The notes beneath the pieces are model-generated. The model was not told the origin of the DNA, did not search any database, and worked only from the letters and a program-made list of their open reading frames with translations. A program made the position numbers and the translations under genes. DNA of 64,000 bases, taken from contig SUWV01000003.1 of assembly GCA_015061315.1 (NCBI GenBank), positions 88,278 through 152,277 of the forward strand, in the 5' to 3' direction. This document shows, in pieces, positions 11,501 through 19,005 of this stretch. This DNA is from Lentimicrobiaceae bacterium. Its GTDB lineage: Bacteria; Bacteroidota; Bacteroidia; Bacteroidales; F082. Every line of letters begins with the position of its first letter. The first letter of the stretch is position 1.

Positions 11501-12471
11501 ATTCAGATATTTCTTGCGCCACAACAGAACAAATACGATACAGCGTCGTAATAACAGACGTTAATCCAGAAACCGTTTACTACGGCACTGATGATGAGAT
11601 AAGAATATCGCTGCTCAACGACGGTTTCGATAGCCTTTTATCTAATGGCGTACTTACACTGTCGAGCGATGATACCTACATCACATTCAACACAAACTCA
11701 TTAGATCTCGGCGAAGATTTCAACACGCCTAATGCAACGACAGAAAAGACTTTCAGTATCAGCATCGATGAAAATACACCAGATAATCATGTCGTCAATA
11801 TCAAAGCCGATGTGGCTTCATGTCATCATAACGACCCTGATTATGCCAGCGTAGATTATATCATCAATTTAACTGACATTCAAATCACAGTAAGAAATAT
11901 CGTAGATATTCCTAATGACACCTTGGTTCCTGGTGATACTATAGTCCCAGGTGATACTTTGGTTCTTGATGTCCCTGTAGTTACAGCCAAAGCTATAAGT
12001 ACATCGGAAATAGAATTGACATGGAATGCCGTTGAGAATGCAATAAGTTATAATGTATATCAGGATGCTGTTGAAATAAAATCAGGATTGACCGATACTA
12101 CATTCATTGTGAAAGATTTGGATTATGACACAGAATATTGTTTCTATGTTACAGCCGTCAACGACACCATAGAGTCGGGATATTCCGAGAAAGTTTGTGC
12201 CAAGACATTAGGAGATAATATTGAAGAATATAACTCACTATTAATTAATCTGTATCCGAATCCTGTAGAGGATGAATTATTCCTCGCAACAGAACTTCAT
12301 GTAAAAGAAATTGCTATATACGACATTTACGGACGTCAGGCTACGAGACAACAAGTCAATGAGACGACAAGTCAACAAGTTGTTAATGTTGCTGACTTGA
12401 ATAGCGGCATCTACTTCGTCAATATCAGGACAGAAAACGGAAACGTTGTGAAGAGATTTGTTAAGAATTAA
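8536..12471 (+). CDS. T9SS-exported subtilisin-family (S8) serine peptidase with adhesin and FN3 domains
   Basis: Second complete member of the local secreted peptidase family, 1311 residues. Signal peptide MKSICISVLLALIMCSSVFA, I9-like propeptide, then an S8 domain with Asp191 (AVLDSG), His239 (GHGTH) and Ser437 (SGTSQATP). A cleaved-adhesin-like domain spans about 713-885 (YEFENGMDGWTCFNA, FGLAVSTSGN, VYVAIRHF). FN3-like domains lie at about 917-995 and 1149-1225, preceded by a short DTLVPGDTIVPGD linker repeat. The type A T9SS sorting domain (about 1234-1311) is almost identical in its first strands to that of the gene cut by the left edge and contains a GTCAACAA-type repeat. The ATG follows a run of A residues in a short intergenic region. 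A cell-surface peptidase/adhesin role is inferred. Confidence 0.92.
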   Translation: MKSICISVLLALIMCSSVFAQNINAIEPELLKVLNQKNEELIDIHIYFKTNVNTAQLKNKSREALSKSEQKAVVENELKSHSECNQADVMSILKAEEKNGNVADIHSLWIVNSISCKASRDVIYQLSSHPDIKMIGYDKEIQMISPEQMKEIPSQSKDALRGPAAHVVTVNADDVWPLGYTGKNVIVAVLDSGTSDHKDLADHLWEGNVDTDGDGTPDKLVNGWNFVANNSDITDDFGHGTHCAGIVCGDGTSGNTTGVAPDAYLMTVKTINRAGGGSVANMLSGVQFAVENGAQVLSMSLGYKNDQITKEQKEDIRKAFDNVLELGVVVCAAVGNDGDTYGAPDNVDYPAACPAPWSHPDQTLKGGLSSVIAVGAHDLKESSVGPSTWEGTSYNDYIYNEGESMGLIRPDITAPGNLIYSLNFLYVDKYQLKSGTSQATPCVAGIIALMLEKNPSLTPAEISQILEETATNKPAAKNNTIGAGHADALAAINAVTEGEGNPYFKLQSYSPTTTKPGDATISVVIKNEGLGASATTASSTLSSVNDPYITISEASQTIGKIASGDSKTLDFNINIDAQTPNGHIANFTVTTTSGNLKWEDKFSIYINELPNIEIQAVNPDIVNIDKSTNISVVMVNNGTAPLKDPMEITLTTTNYDLRYVTIVEDKATIDALEVGETAASTFKIETNANTPEGYKFDLFLGTLSKPKIPANYIYEFENGMDGWTCFNASPNNIKDAWWHCSMAESHGKDKKDSHSGYGHLMSEVSRGMTFYQYPIDNYLVSPTKIKINEDSKVSFYARSSHDVYYEEHFGLAVSTSGNTSANDFVMLQDWVITDKTIWKEYTVDLSDYAGQEVYVAIRHFFTEEEWEANGQGFDVETLNIDDIMFSNIIIDIQYTPTLSYDDLYYFNVTAYSNIPASPKVENLTATANGTSEITLTWDAVADATSYNVYRYGKKIANVTETTFTDNNLIHNTQYCYEVAAVSSDKEHEHSDISCATTEQIRYSVVITDVNPETVYYGTDDEIRISLLNDGFDSLLSNGVLTLSSDDTYITFNTNSLDLGEDFNTPNATTEKTFSISIDENTPDNHVVNIKADVASCHHNDPDYASVDYIINLTDIQITVRNIVDIPNDTLVPGDTIVPGDTLVLDVPVVTAKAISTSEIELTWNAVENAISYNVYQDAVEIKSGLTDTTFIVKDLDYDTEYCFYVTAVNDTIESGYSEKVCAKTLGDNIEEYNSLLINLYPNPVEDELFLATELHVKEIAIYDIYGRQATRQQVNETTSQQVVNVADLNSGIYFVNIRTENGNVVKRFVKN
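12344..12384. repeat. GTCAACAA-type repeat inside the sorting domain
   Basis: The tract (gagacaacaagtcaat..., period about 8) lies in frame and encodes RQQVNETTSQQVV, at the same position as the tract at 950-984. Confidence 0.8.
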
Positions 12472-12479
12472 GAATTAAT

Positions 12480-12600
12480 GTAGAGACGTGACATATTACA
12501 CCTATGAAGATTGACAATATGTAATTGGTACGTTTTATAAAATCTGAGAATCTGAGAATTTTTCAGGTTCTCAGGTTCTCAATTTCTCAATTTCTCAGGT
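12480..12600. repeat. GAGACG palindrome copy 2 followed by AATCTGAG/TCTCAGGT inverted phrases
   Basis: 12480-12536 is copy 2 of the GAGACG palindrome, with a decayed right arm (ggtacgtttt). 12541-12600 holds aatctgagaatctgag followed by ttctcaggttctcag, which can fold into a long hairpin between two convergent genes and could act as a two-way terminator. Confidence 0.65.
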
Positions 12601-12601
12601 T

Positions 12602-13543
12602 TTAAATAAACCTTCTTTCTATCAAATCGCTGAGTTTTTTATAAGCCTCCGACTCGCAGTCCCATTGAAATTCAATCTGAAGCTCGCTCATATAAGTTCT
12701 GGCACCTAATAATGTAGAGAAGCTGTTTAAGGCTCTTATTGATTTATTGTACTTCTCCATGCTGCCGCTGAACAATTCGTTAAGCAGTAAAAATTTGTCG
12801 TTGATGCCAATAGCCGTCATTAGGTCGCTGACAGCAGTCCTTTGCAGACGAGCCGCGAGGCTGTTGTCTTCAGCCTGTTCCAATACATCACCAAGAGTGT
12901 GATGCTCGTTACTTGTCTTTCTATAAGCCCTGATGCCGGAGTCCTCTTCTTCAGAAGTCACCGAGTCACCAAGTCTCTGAGTCTCTGAGTCTTCATCCTC
13001 CACTTGTTGGCTTGTAGACTCGTTGTCTTGTAGACTCTCATTAGGAGTCACCAAGTCACCAAGTCTCTGAGTCACCAAGTCGTCGTCTTCAGTCTCTGAG
13101 TCATTGAGTCTTTGCGTCTCTGAGTCTTCTATCGTAAAATCCCAGACCATATCCGCGTGGTCGTCGTCTTCAGGAGCCACCGAGTCAATAAGACTATTAG
13201 TCAATAAGTCATCATCCTCCACTTGTTGACTTGTAGACTCGTTGTCTTGTAGACTTTCATCATCCTCCACTTGTTGACTTGTGGTCTTGTAGTCTTGTAG
13301 ACTTTCATCATCCTCCACTTGTTGACTTGTAGACTCGTAGTCTTGTAGACTCTCATCTTCCTTCACGTCAATAGAACAAAGCGTATCGTACAATTTCCTT
13401 GTGTTTTTCATCATAAGGTCGAGGTCAAGCTGACTCATCGGTTCTTCATTTCTTATCAGAAAACGAATCTGATTAGACATTTTATTCAATAGTTCTTCGA
13501 TGTCGAAAATTATACTATTTTGATTATTATTTCTTTGTTCCAT
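12602..13543 (-). CDS. Protein of unknown function with a repeat-expanded acidic middle
   Basis: 313 residues, no signal peptide. The N-terminal part (about 1-65, IIFDIEELLNKMSNQIRFL) and C-terminal part (about 205-313, containing AIGINDKFLLLNELFSGS) look like folded helical segments. I recall similar GINDKF-LNELF segments in uncharacterised Bacteroidota proteins, but I do not know a function. Residues about 65-200 are low complexity, built from ESTSQQVEDDESLQD and DSETQRLGDSVT units that are direct translations of the dispersed GTCAACRA, GAGACTCA and TTGTAGACT octamers found elsewhere in this window. It is divergent from the outer-membrane barrel gene at 13610, with 66 bp between the start codons. 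Confidence 0.7.
   Translation of the reverse strand: MEQRNNNQNSIIFDIEELLNKMSNQIRFLIRNEEPMSQLDLDLMMKNTRKLYDTLCSIDVKEDESLQDYESTSQQVEDDESLQDYKTTSQQVEDDESLQDNESTSQQVEDDDLLTNSLIDSVAPEDDDHADMVWDFTIEDSETQRLNDSETEDDDLVTQRLGDLVTPNESLQDNESTSQQVEDEDSETQRLGDSVTSEEEDSGIRAYRKTSNEHHTLGDVLEQAEDNSLAARLQRTAVSDLMTAIGINDKFLLLNELFSGSMEKYNKSIRALNSFSTLLGARTYMSELQIEFQWDCESEAYKKLSDLIERRFI
12955..13355. repeat. Large block of mixed octamer phrases inside a coding region
   Basis: Nearly 400 bp of interleaved gtcaccga, gtctctga, ttgacttg and tagactcg words, largely of period 8, in the frame of the minus-strand gene. A larger unit (ESTSQQVEDDESLQD) recurs four or more times, so both short-word and longer-unit expansion have occurred. 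Confidence 0.85.
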
Positions 13544-13564
13544 GATGATTTTTTTTTACTTTTG
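13535..13564 (+). promoter_or_regulatory. Promoter for the BamA-like gene
   Basis: TTG at 13535-13537 and TACTTTTG at 13557-13564 have exactly 19 bp between them. The -33 element sits against the start codon of the divergent gene. A minus-strand TATCTTTG (13581-13574) faces the other way, so the two promoters overlap. Confidence 0.6.
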
Positions 13565-13609
13565 TGAACAGAACAAAGATACAATTTTTTTTGTGAATAA
13601 ATTACGAGT

Positions 13610-15073
13610 ATGAAAAAACATTTACTTTCATTATTGTCAATCTTGTTGATGACATTTGCTGTAAACGGTCAACAGACAACAGACAACGGACAACAGACAA
13701 CAGACGATGTTAAATCAAAAGCCAAGAAAGAGAAAATCTATAACGAGAAAGGCGAGCTTATCAAGCAGGGCTGGAATTTTGGTCCGCTGCCTGTAGTGGG
13801 TTATAACTCCGACCTCGGTTTCCAATACGGAGCGTGCGTCGATATTTTTAATTACGGCGACGGCTCACGTTATCCTAAGTTCGATTATAAGATGAACCTC
13901 GAAGTCTCGGCTTATACTAAAGGTTCGCTCAACTTACGTTTTTATGGCGACTACTATAATCTTCTTCCAAACTCACGTCTTTTCGTCGATGCTGGTTACT
14001 TCACCGACAAACGTTTCGAGTTCTATGGATTCAACGGTTATGCTTCGCCATATTATAATGATATTTATGTCTTAGGTCAGCAGTCGACAGTCAACGGACA
14101 ACAGTCGTTGGTTGAGAATTTCGACCCAGAATTCAAGAGCGTATTCTATAGGATGAAACGTAATCAATTCAGATTCAACTCCTGTCTGCGTCGTCAATTT
14201 GGTTTCGGAGACAATATCTACTACGGAATAGGTCTCAGCTATTTTAATTATGATATGGGAAGAATTGAAATCCAAAACGAAGAATTCGCTTACGACCAAC
14301 AGATGACATTGTATGAATTGTATCGCGAGAGCGGTCTCATCAGAGACAACGAAGCAGAGGGAGGCAACATTACCCAGCTCAAACTATCATTCATATACGA
14401 CACAAAAAATCATGATAGCGACCCTACAAAAGGAACATATTTTGAAGCCACTCTCACTGGTGCTCCTGATTTAATAGATGGTAAAGGTCATAGTCATATT
14501 ACATTCAATGCAGTATGGCAACATTATTTCCCTATTGTAAAAGAAAATTTAACTTTCGCATATCGTATCGTCACCCAAAATGTGATAGCAGGCGAAATTC
14601 CATATTACGCCATGTTCAACTCTAATATGTTATTCTATAAAAAGATGTCGACAGATGCCATGGGCGGTGCCAACTCTGTAAGAGGTATCAACAGAAACAG
14701 AGTCGTTGGTGAAGGTTATGCATGGCTTAACGCAGAGGTTAGATGGAAGATTGCCGGATTTCAATTCATCAACCAGAATTGGCATATAGCTCTCAACCCA
14801 TTCTTTGACGCTGGCATGGTGACACAAACATTCCGCCTTGCAGAACAAGAACTTGCATGGGAAAAGATTCAAAAAAAATATCAGATCGCCCCAAAAGATG
14901 CTATGAATCTTATATACAGCGGTGTGGCAGAGGGTCTCCATACTTCAGCAGGATGTGGACTTAAGATAATAATGAACAAAAACTTCATCATCTCCGCTGA
15001 AGCCGCAAAAGCTCTTGACGCAAGAGACGGCGACAACATGAAAGTCTATATCGGATTTAATTACCTGTTTTAA
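13610..15073 (+). CDS. BamA/TamA-like outer-membrane beta-barrel protein
   Basis: 487 residues with a signal peptide (MKKHLLSLLSILLMTFAVNG). It resembles the barrel part of the surface antigen D15/BamA/TamA family: GPLPVVGYNSDLGFQYGA at the barrel start, GTYFEATLTGAP, SVRGINRNRVVGEG (the VRGY-like lid region) and a final strand ending in aromatic residues (YIGFNYLF). No POTRA domains are evident, so it is a barrel-only relative rather than BamA itself. It carries two repeat-derived segments: NGQQTTDNGQQTTD directly after the signal peptide and GQQSTVNGQQSLVEN in a probable surface loop. The cargo or lipid role is unknown. Confidence 0.8.
   Translation: MKKHLLSLLSILLMTFAVNGQQTTDNGQQTTDDVKSKAKKEKIYNEKGELIKQGWNFGPLPVVGYNSDLGFQYGACVDIFNYGDGSRYPKFDYKMNLEVSAYTKGSLNLRFYGDYYNLLPNSRLFVDAGYFTDKRFEFYGFNGYASPYYNDIYVLGQQSTVNGQQSLVENFDPEFKSVFYRMKRNQFRFNSCLRRQFGFGDNIYYGIGLSYFNYDMGRIEIQNEEFAYDQQMTLYELYRESGLIRDNEAEGGNITQLKLSFIYDTKNHDSDPTKGTYFEATLTGAPDLIDGKGHSHITFNAVWQHYFPIVKENLTFAYRIVTQNVIAGEIPYYAMFNSNMLFYKKMSTDAMGGANSVRGINRNRVVGEGYAWLNAEVRWKIAGFQFINQNWHIALNPFFDAGMVTQTFRLAEQELAWEKIQKKYQIAPKDAMNLIYSGVAEGLHTSAGCGLKIIMNKNFIISAEAAKALDARDGDNMKVYIGFNYLF
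13666..13705. repeat. CAACAGA heptamer repeat in coding sequence
   Basis: Five tandem copies of caacaga/caacgga (period 7) lie immediately after the signal peptide codons of the barrel protein. A related stretch occurs at 14076-14112 in the same gene. Confidence 0.8.
14076..14112. repeat. CAGTCAACGGACAACAG-type phrase in coding sequence
   Basis: A short phrase of the dispersed family lies in frame in the barrel gene and encodes GQQSTVNGQQSLV, probably in an extramembrane loop. Confidence 0.65.
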
Positions 15074-15074
15074 A

Positions 15075-15206
15075 GACAACAAGACAACGAGACAACAAGT
15101 CAACAAGTCGAATATGTGTTAATATAAACATTAGCAATTAACAAAACGTAAATAAGAATAAAACAATTTTAACGTTTGAAACATTAATAACTAAAAATAG
15201 AATTAT
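15075..15206. repeat. GACAACAA/GTCAACAA repeat in an intergenic region
   Basis: 15075-15110 holds four copies of the 8-bp phrase starting one base after a stop codon. The rest of this AT-rich gap before the asparaginase gene shows no further structure. Confidence 0.75.
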
Positions 15207-16268
15207 ATGAAAACATTGAGAAGATTAACTTTTATGATGGTCGCTTTGATGATGACAGTGACTATCGCTTTTGCACAACAGAAACCTAATATCCGTATCC
15301 TCGCTACTGGCGGAACTATCGCTGGTTCTGGCACTTCATCGACAGCTACAAACTACACCGCTGGTCAGATGGCTATCGCTACCTTGTTGGAGGCTGTTCC
15401 TGAATTACAAAACATCGCCAACTGCGAAGGCGAACAGGTGGTTCGTATCGGCTCACAAGATATGAGCGACGAGGTATGGCTCATCTTAGCAAAGAGAATC
15501 AATGAATTATTGAAAGATCCTAAAGTAGATGGCATCGTCATCACTCACGGCACCGACACTATGGAAGAGACTGCTTATTTCTTGAACCTCGTCGTCAATA
15601 GCGACAAGCCTGTCGTTTTGGTTGGTGCTATGCGTCCTTCAACAGCTATCAGCGCCGATGGACCTCGTAATCTCTACAACGCCGTTGTGACAGCAGCAGC
15701 TCCAGAGTCAAGAGGCAAAGGCGTGCTCGTTGTGATGAACGATAATATCCTCGGAGCCGAAAGCGTGACAAAGATGAATACTACAAGCGTGCAGACATTC
15801 CAAGCTCCTAACGCTGGTCCTCTCGGCTACGTATTCAACAGCAAGGTGTTCTACAACCAAGAGCCTCTTAAAAAACATACAACAGCTTCGGTGTTCGACG
15901 TTACAAACTTAGACAAACTTCCTAAAGTCGGTATCGTTTACAGTCACGCTGGCGTAAATGCCGACATGGTTGAACCAATGTTGAAAAACGACTATCAAGG
16001 CATCATCCACGCTGGTGTAGGTAACGGCAATATCCACAAAGACGTATTTCCAGTATTGGAAAAAGCACGTAAGAAAGGAATCCAAGTCGTTCGTTCATCA
16101 CGCGTCCCAACAGGACCAAGCACATTAGATAATGAAGTCGATGATGCTAAATATCAATTCATAGCATCACAACAGCTCAACCCACAAAAAGCTCGTATCT
16201 TGTTGATGCTCGCCTTGACAAAGACAAACGACTGGCAACAAATTCAAGAATATTTTAATGAGTTTTAA
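15207..16268 (+). CDS. ansB: Type II L-asparaginase (periplasmic)
   Basis: Hydrolyses L-asparagine to aspartate and ammonia; 353 residues. A signal peptide (to about residue 24, AFAQ) places it in the periplasm, which fits the type II class. The nucleophile motif is ATGGTIAG with Thr37 as the expected catalytic threonine, and the second site is THGTDTMEET with Thr116-Asp117. GAMRPSTAISADGPRNLYNA is a further family hallmark. Periplasmic deamination would feed aspartate into fumarate/succinate metabolism, but the sequence does not show this link. A TATGCTAAG-type repeat separates it from the porin gene downstream. Confidence 0.95.
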   Translation: MKTLRRLTFMMVALMMTVTIAFAQQKPNIRILATGGTIAGSGTSSTATNYTAGQMAIATLLEAVPELQNIANCEGEQVVRIGSQDMSDEVWLILAKRINELLKDPKVDGIVITHGTDTMEETAYFLNLVVNSDKPVVLVGAMRPSTAISADGPRNLYNAVVTAAAPESRGKGVLVVMNDNILGAESVTKMNTTSVQTFQAPNAGPLGYVFNSKVFYNQEPLKKHTTASVFDVTNLDKLPKVGIVYSHAGVNADMVEPMLKNDYQGIIHAGVGNGNIHKDVFPVLEKARKKGIQVVRSSRVPTGPSTLDNEVDDAKYQFIASQQLNPQKARILLMLALTKTNDWQQIQEYFNEF

Positions 16269-16352
16269 GATGCTAAGATGCTAAGTATGCTAAGTATGCT
16301 GAGTATGCTAAGCAACTCAACAACTTAGTACACTCAGCACACTTAGTACACT
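16268..16352. repeat. TATGCTAAG / TTAGTACAC nonamer repeats
   Basis: Directly after the asparaginase stop there are about five atgctaag-type words (period 8-9) followed by acttagtacactcag words that are partly inverse-complementary (ctaag with cttag). The whole could fold as a hairpin. Confidence 0.75.
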
Positions 16353-16372
16353 CAAATTTAATACATTTTATT

Positions 16373-17572
16373 ATGAAGAAACTATTTGTTTTAATCATCG
16401 TCGCTTTTTGTGCGATGGGCTTGAATGCTCAGGAGAAATCTTTATATGAAGAGCTTTCGGGTGTGAAGAAAAAGACTGATAAATTCAATCTTTACATGAA
16501 TATGAACGGCAGCTTCGACGCTATGTTCAACGACAACGGCTTCGACTATGGCAAGTTCAATATGCGTCAGCTTCGTATCGAGGCTAAAGGCAATGTCAAC
16601 GAATGGCTTTCATATCGTTGGCGTCAACGTCTCAACCGTCCTAACAATGGCGGCGACAATATCGACAACCTTCCTACTTCTATCGACATCGCTGGCATCG
16701 GAGTAAAATTAGGTGACAAGTTCTCCATCTTCGCTGGTAAACAATGTGCAGCTTACGGCGGATTCGAGTTCGATGCTAACCCAATCGAGATTTATGAATA
16801 CAGCGACATGATCGAATATATGAACAACTTCATGACAGGTATCAATATCGGTTATGATTTCATGGAAGGACAACAACTCAACTTCCAAGTCTTGAATAGC
16901 TTAAATGGCGATTTTTATAGCATGTATGGAAATTTCGGTTTGGAAAAAGATATCTTTGGCAATGATGTAATCGTTGCTACTCCTTCAAAACTTCCTTTGG
17001 TTTATACTTTGAACTGGAACGGTAACTTCGCTAATGTTTATAAGACACGTTGGTCGGCATCTCTCATGAGTCAGGCTGAAGGCAAGAACTTATATTACTT
17101 CGCTCTTGGTAATGAGTTGACACTCGGTAAGTTTAATATGTACTTAGACTTTATGTATTCTAACGATGCCATCGACAGAGGCGGAATTGTGACAAATATT
17201 GTTGGAACACAAAATGGTCATAATATTTTGGACGCATCATATTTCTCTATTGTTACAAAATTGAACTATCGTTTTGCTGAGAAATGGAATGTCTTTGTAA
17301 AAGGCATGTATGAAACAGCTTCTATTGAAGGAGGAGAACAAAGACATTATAATTCGGAAGATAATGTTACTAGAATTATTCGTCCAGGTCAATATCGCAC
17401 GTCGTTAGGTTATCTCGGCGGCATCGAATATTATCCGATGGAAAGCAATTTACATTTCTTCCTCACATACGTAGGACGTCATTATATCTATAATGAAGCT
17501 CGTGTAAATAAAGCAGATTATAGCACAAATCGTGTTTCGGTAGGATTCATTTATCAATTACCGATGTTTTGA
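16373..17572 (+). CDS. Outer-membrane porin, OprO/OprP-like
   Basis: 399 residues with a signal peptide (MKKLFVLIIVAFCAMGLNA). The body has alternating aromatic/polar beta-strand pattern typical of a 16-strand-type porin: FNMRQLRIEAKGNVNEWLSY, KFSIFAGKQ, NFMTGINIGYDF, and a C-terminal strand ending in Phe (VGFIYQLPMF). The early segment RQLRIEAKG with RWRQRLNRP matches the phosphate-selective porin O/P fold. Substrate selectivity cannot be read. It follows the asparaginase gene on the same strand with a 104-bp gap containing repeats, so co-transcription is uncertain. Confidence 0.75.
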   Translation: MKKLFVLIIVAFCAMGLNAQEKSLYEELSGVKKKTDKFNLYMNMNGSFDAMFNDNGFDYGKFNMRQLRIEAKGNVNEWLSYRWRQRLNRPNNGGDNIDNLPTSIDIAGIGVKLGDKFSIFAGKQCAAYGGFEFDANPIEIYEYSDMIEYMNNFMTGINIGYDFMEGQQLNFQVLNSLNGDFYSMYGNFGLEKDIFGNDVIVATPSKLPLVYTLNWNGNFANVYKTRWSASLMSQAEGKNLYYFALGNELTLGKFNMYLDFMYSNDAIDRGGIVTNIVGTQNGHNILDASYFSIVTKLNYRFAEKWNVFVKGMYETASIEGGEQRHYNSEDNVTRIIRPGQYRTSLGYLGGIEYYPMESNLHFFLTYVGRHYIYNEARVNKADYSTNRVSVGFIYQLPMF

Positions 17573-17573
17573 T

Positions 17574-17675
17574 AAAATCTGAGAATCTGAAAACCTGAGA
17601 ATCTGAGAATTTTCAGGTTTTCAATTTTTTCAGATTTTAATTTTTCAATTTTTCAGATTTTCAGATTTTCAGTTT
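17574..17675. repeat. AATCTGAG octamers and inverted TTTTCAGA words between convergent genes
   Basis: aatctgagaatctgaaaacctgag (period 8) is followed by ttcaggttttc and ttcagattttcagattttcag, giving a large AT-rich hairpin between the porin and acyltransferase stops. A probable bidirectional terminator; the last bases form the acyltransferase C-terminal codons. Confidence 0.7.
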
Positions 17676-18917
17676 CTTATTAAACATCCATTTCACATCA
17701 GAAATCCATCGTCTCAAGAACTCGCCGAAATCGACAAAGTACATATATGATGGATAAAAAAGTAAAGTCGATATTGTCGCAACTTTCCAAGGTAAGAAGC
17801 AGAATGTAAGAACGATACATAATGTCGTTAAGATTGGATGCAAGACGAACTCGACTCCGAAACTCACAGTGTTGCCCCATGCTTTGTCCTTGAAACTGTT
17901 TTTAAGAATCTTGGTCACCAGCCATATCGGCAGGTTAGCGACAGCCGAAGCTATATAATAAGGTAGTCCCAACAAAGCGACTAAGGTTTTCCACAGCACT
18001 GTTCCGAAAATATTTTTCTTGGTGACGGAAGTGACAGAGATGCCTTTCTTCTTACGTTTCTTTATGAACTTATCGACTTTCTCGAATTTCTCTTTCGCCT
18101 TCTCAGGCTCTTTTTCTTTCCACTCCAAAATCTCTTTTATCGTCTTCTGGTTATTTTCAAGACGTTCATCTAAACCGCCTTTCAATCCGGATTTTATCTT
18201 CGTCATTTCCCAGATGGCTTCATAATTCTCTTCATTATCAGGAATGAATGAAATCAGACTCGATAGACGTTCTGTAAACATCTCACGTAAGTTGTTAAGG
18301 ATGACAGCCTCATTCTCGTCTTTATGATTATTGACATATTCTGTTACATTGATAGGCTCGCCGAAAGTTATCAAAGCTGTTGAGCGATAACGGAAATAAT
18401 CGCCGTATTCTATTCCTGTAGGGACTAAATAGACGGGTTTCTCGTGGCCAAAATCGTTGTTGGCTTTCAAGGCGATATGGAAGATGCCTTTGCTGAGCTG
18501 ACGTAACGAATGCTTCGTTCTGTGAGCAGCTTCTGGATAAAGGAAGAGTTTTACCTCATCATGCACTACATCGGCAGCTTTATCTATGATTTCTGCGTTG
18601 TTGTCTTTTACGCTTTTGAATCCATCACGGATACGATAAATCGGAAGGATGCGTAAGAAAAACATTATCTTGGCTATCGTAGGCTTCTTGAAAATGTCGC
18701 CTCTTGCTATGAATACTTTTTTCTCGTGGTTCATGCAGAGAAGCACTAATGCATCCATCAAAGTGTTAGTGTGATTGGCTCCGAAAATACATGCGGCATT
18801 TTGTGGAATCTTATCATAACCAACGACTTTATAACGACGAAAAGCCTTTCTCACATGATAATCTACATACGGTCTTAAAAAAGAATATAGTCTGTTGTCA
18901 TCTTGAATCTTACTCAT
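17661..18917 (-). CDS. PlsC-type glycerophospholipid acyltransferase
   Basis: 418 residues. Predicted membrane-associated 1-acylglycerol-phosphate acyltransferase-like enzyme. The catalytic His-Asp pair is in NHTNTLMDAL (His49, Asp55, a spacing seen in Bacteroidota members), and LYPEAAHRTK replaces the usual FPEGTRS block. The C-terminal third contains hydrophobic helices (around TLVALLGLPYYIASAVANLP and TLCIVLTFCFLP) that probably anchor it to the inner membrane. A lysine/glutamate-rich amphipathic segment lies at about 230-290. It probably adds acyl chains in phospholipid synthesis; the exact acceptor is unknown. Confidence 0.85.
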   Translation of the reverse strand: MSKIQDDNRLYSFLRPYVDYHVRKAFRRYKVVGYDKIPQNAACIFGANHTNTLMDALVLLCMNHEKKVFIARGDIFKKPTIAKIMFFLRILPIYRIRDGFKSVKDNNAEIIDKAADVVHDEVKLFLYPEAAHRTKHSLRQLSKGIFHIALKANNDFGHEKPVYLVPTGIEYGDYFRYRSTALITFGEPINVTEYVNNHKDENEAVILNNLREMFTERLSSLISFIPDNEENYEAIWEMTKIKSGLKGGLDERLENNQKTIKEILEWKEKEPEKAKEKFEKVDKFIKKRKKKGISVTSVTKKNIFGTVLWKTLVALLGLPYYIASAVANLPIWLVTKILKNSFKDKAWGNTVSFGVEFVLHPILTTLCIVLTFCFLPWKVATISTLLFYPSYMYFVDFGEFLRRWISDVKWMFNKKLKI

Positions 18918-19005
18918 GATAATGTTTTTTTATTAAGCCACAAAGTTAAAAAATCATTCGATAAGATAAATTGTTTTTCATAATTTTGTAGAAAACTTTT
19001 TAAGC

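Noticed and set aside
12955..13355. CRISPR-like array from the dense repeats
   Set aside because: Units are 7-9 bp or their multiples with no unique spacers of constant length and no cas genes; most are coding.
12602..13543. Diversity-generating retroelement or other templated variation system
   Set aside because: No reverse transcriptase gene and no template/variable repeat pair with adenine-biased substitutions is seen in the window.
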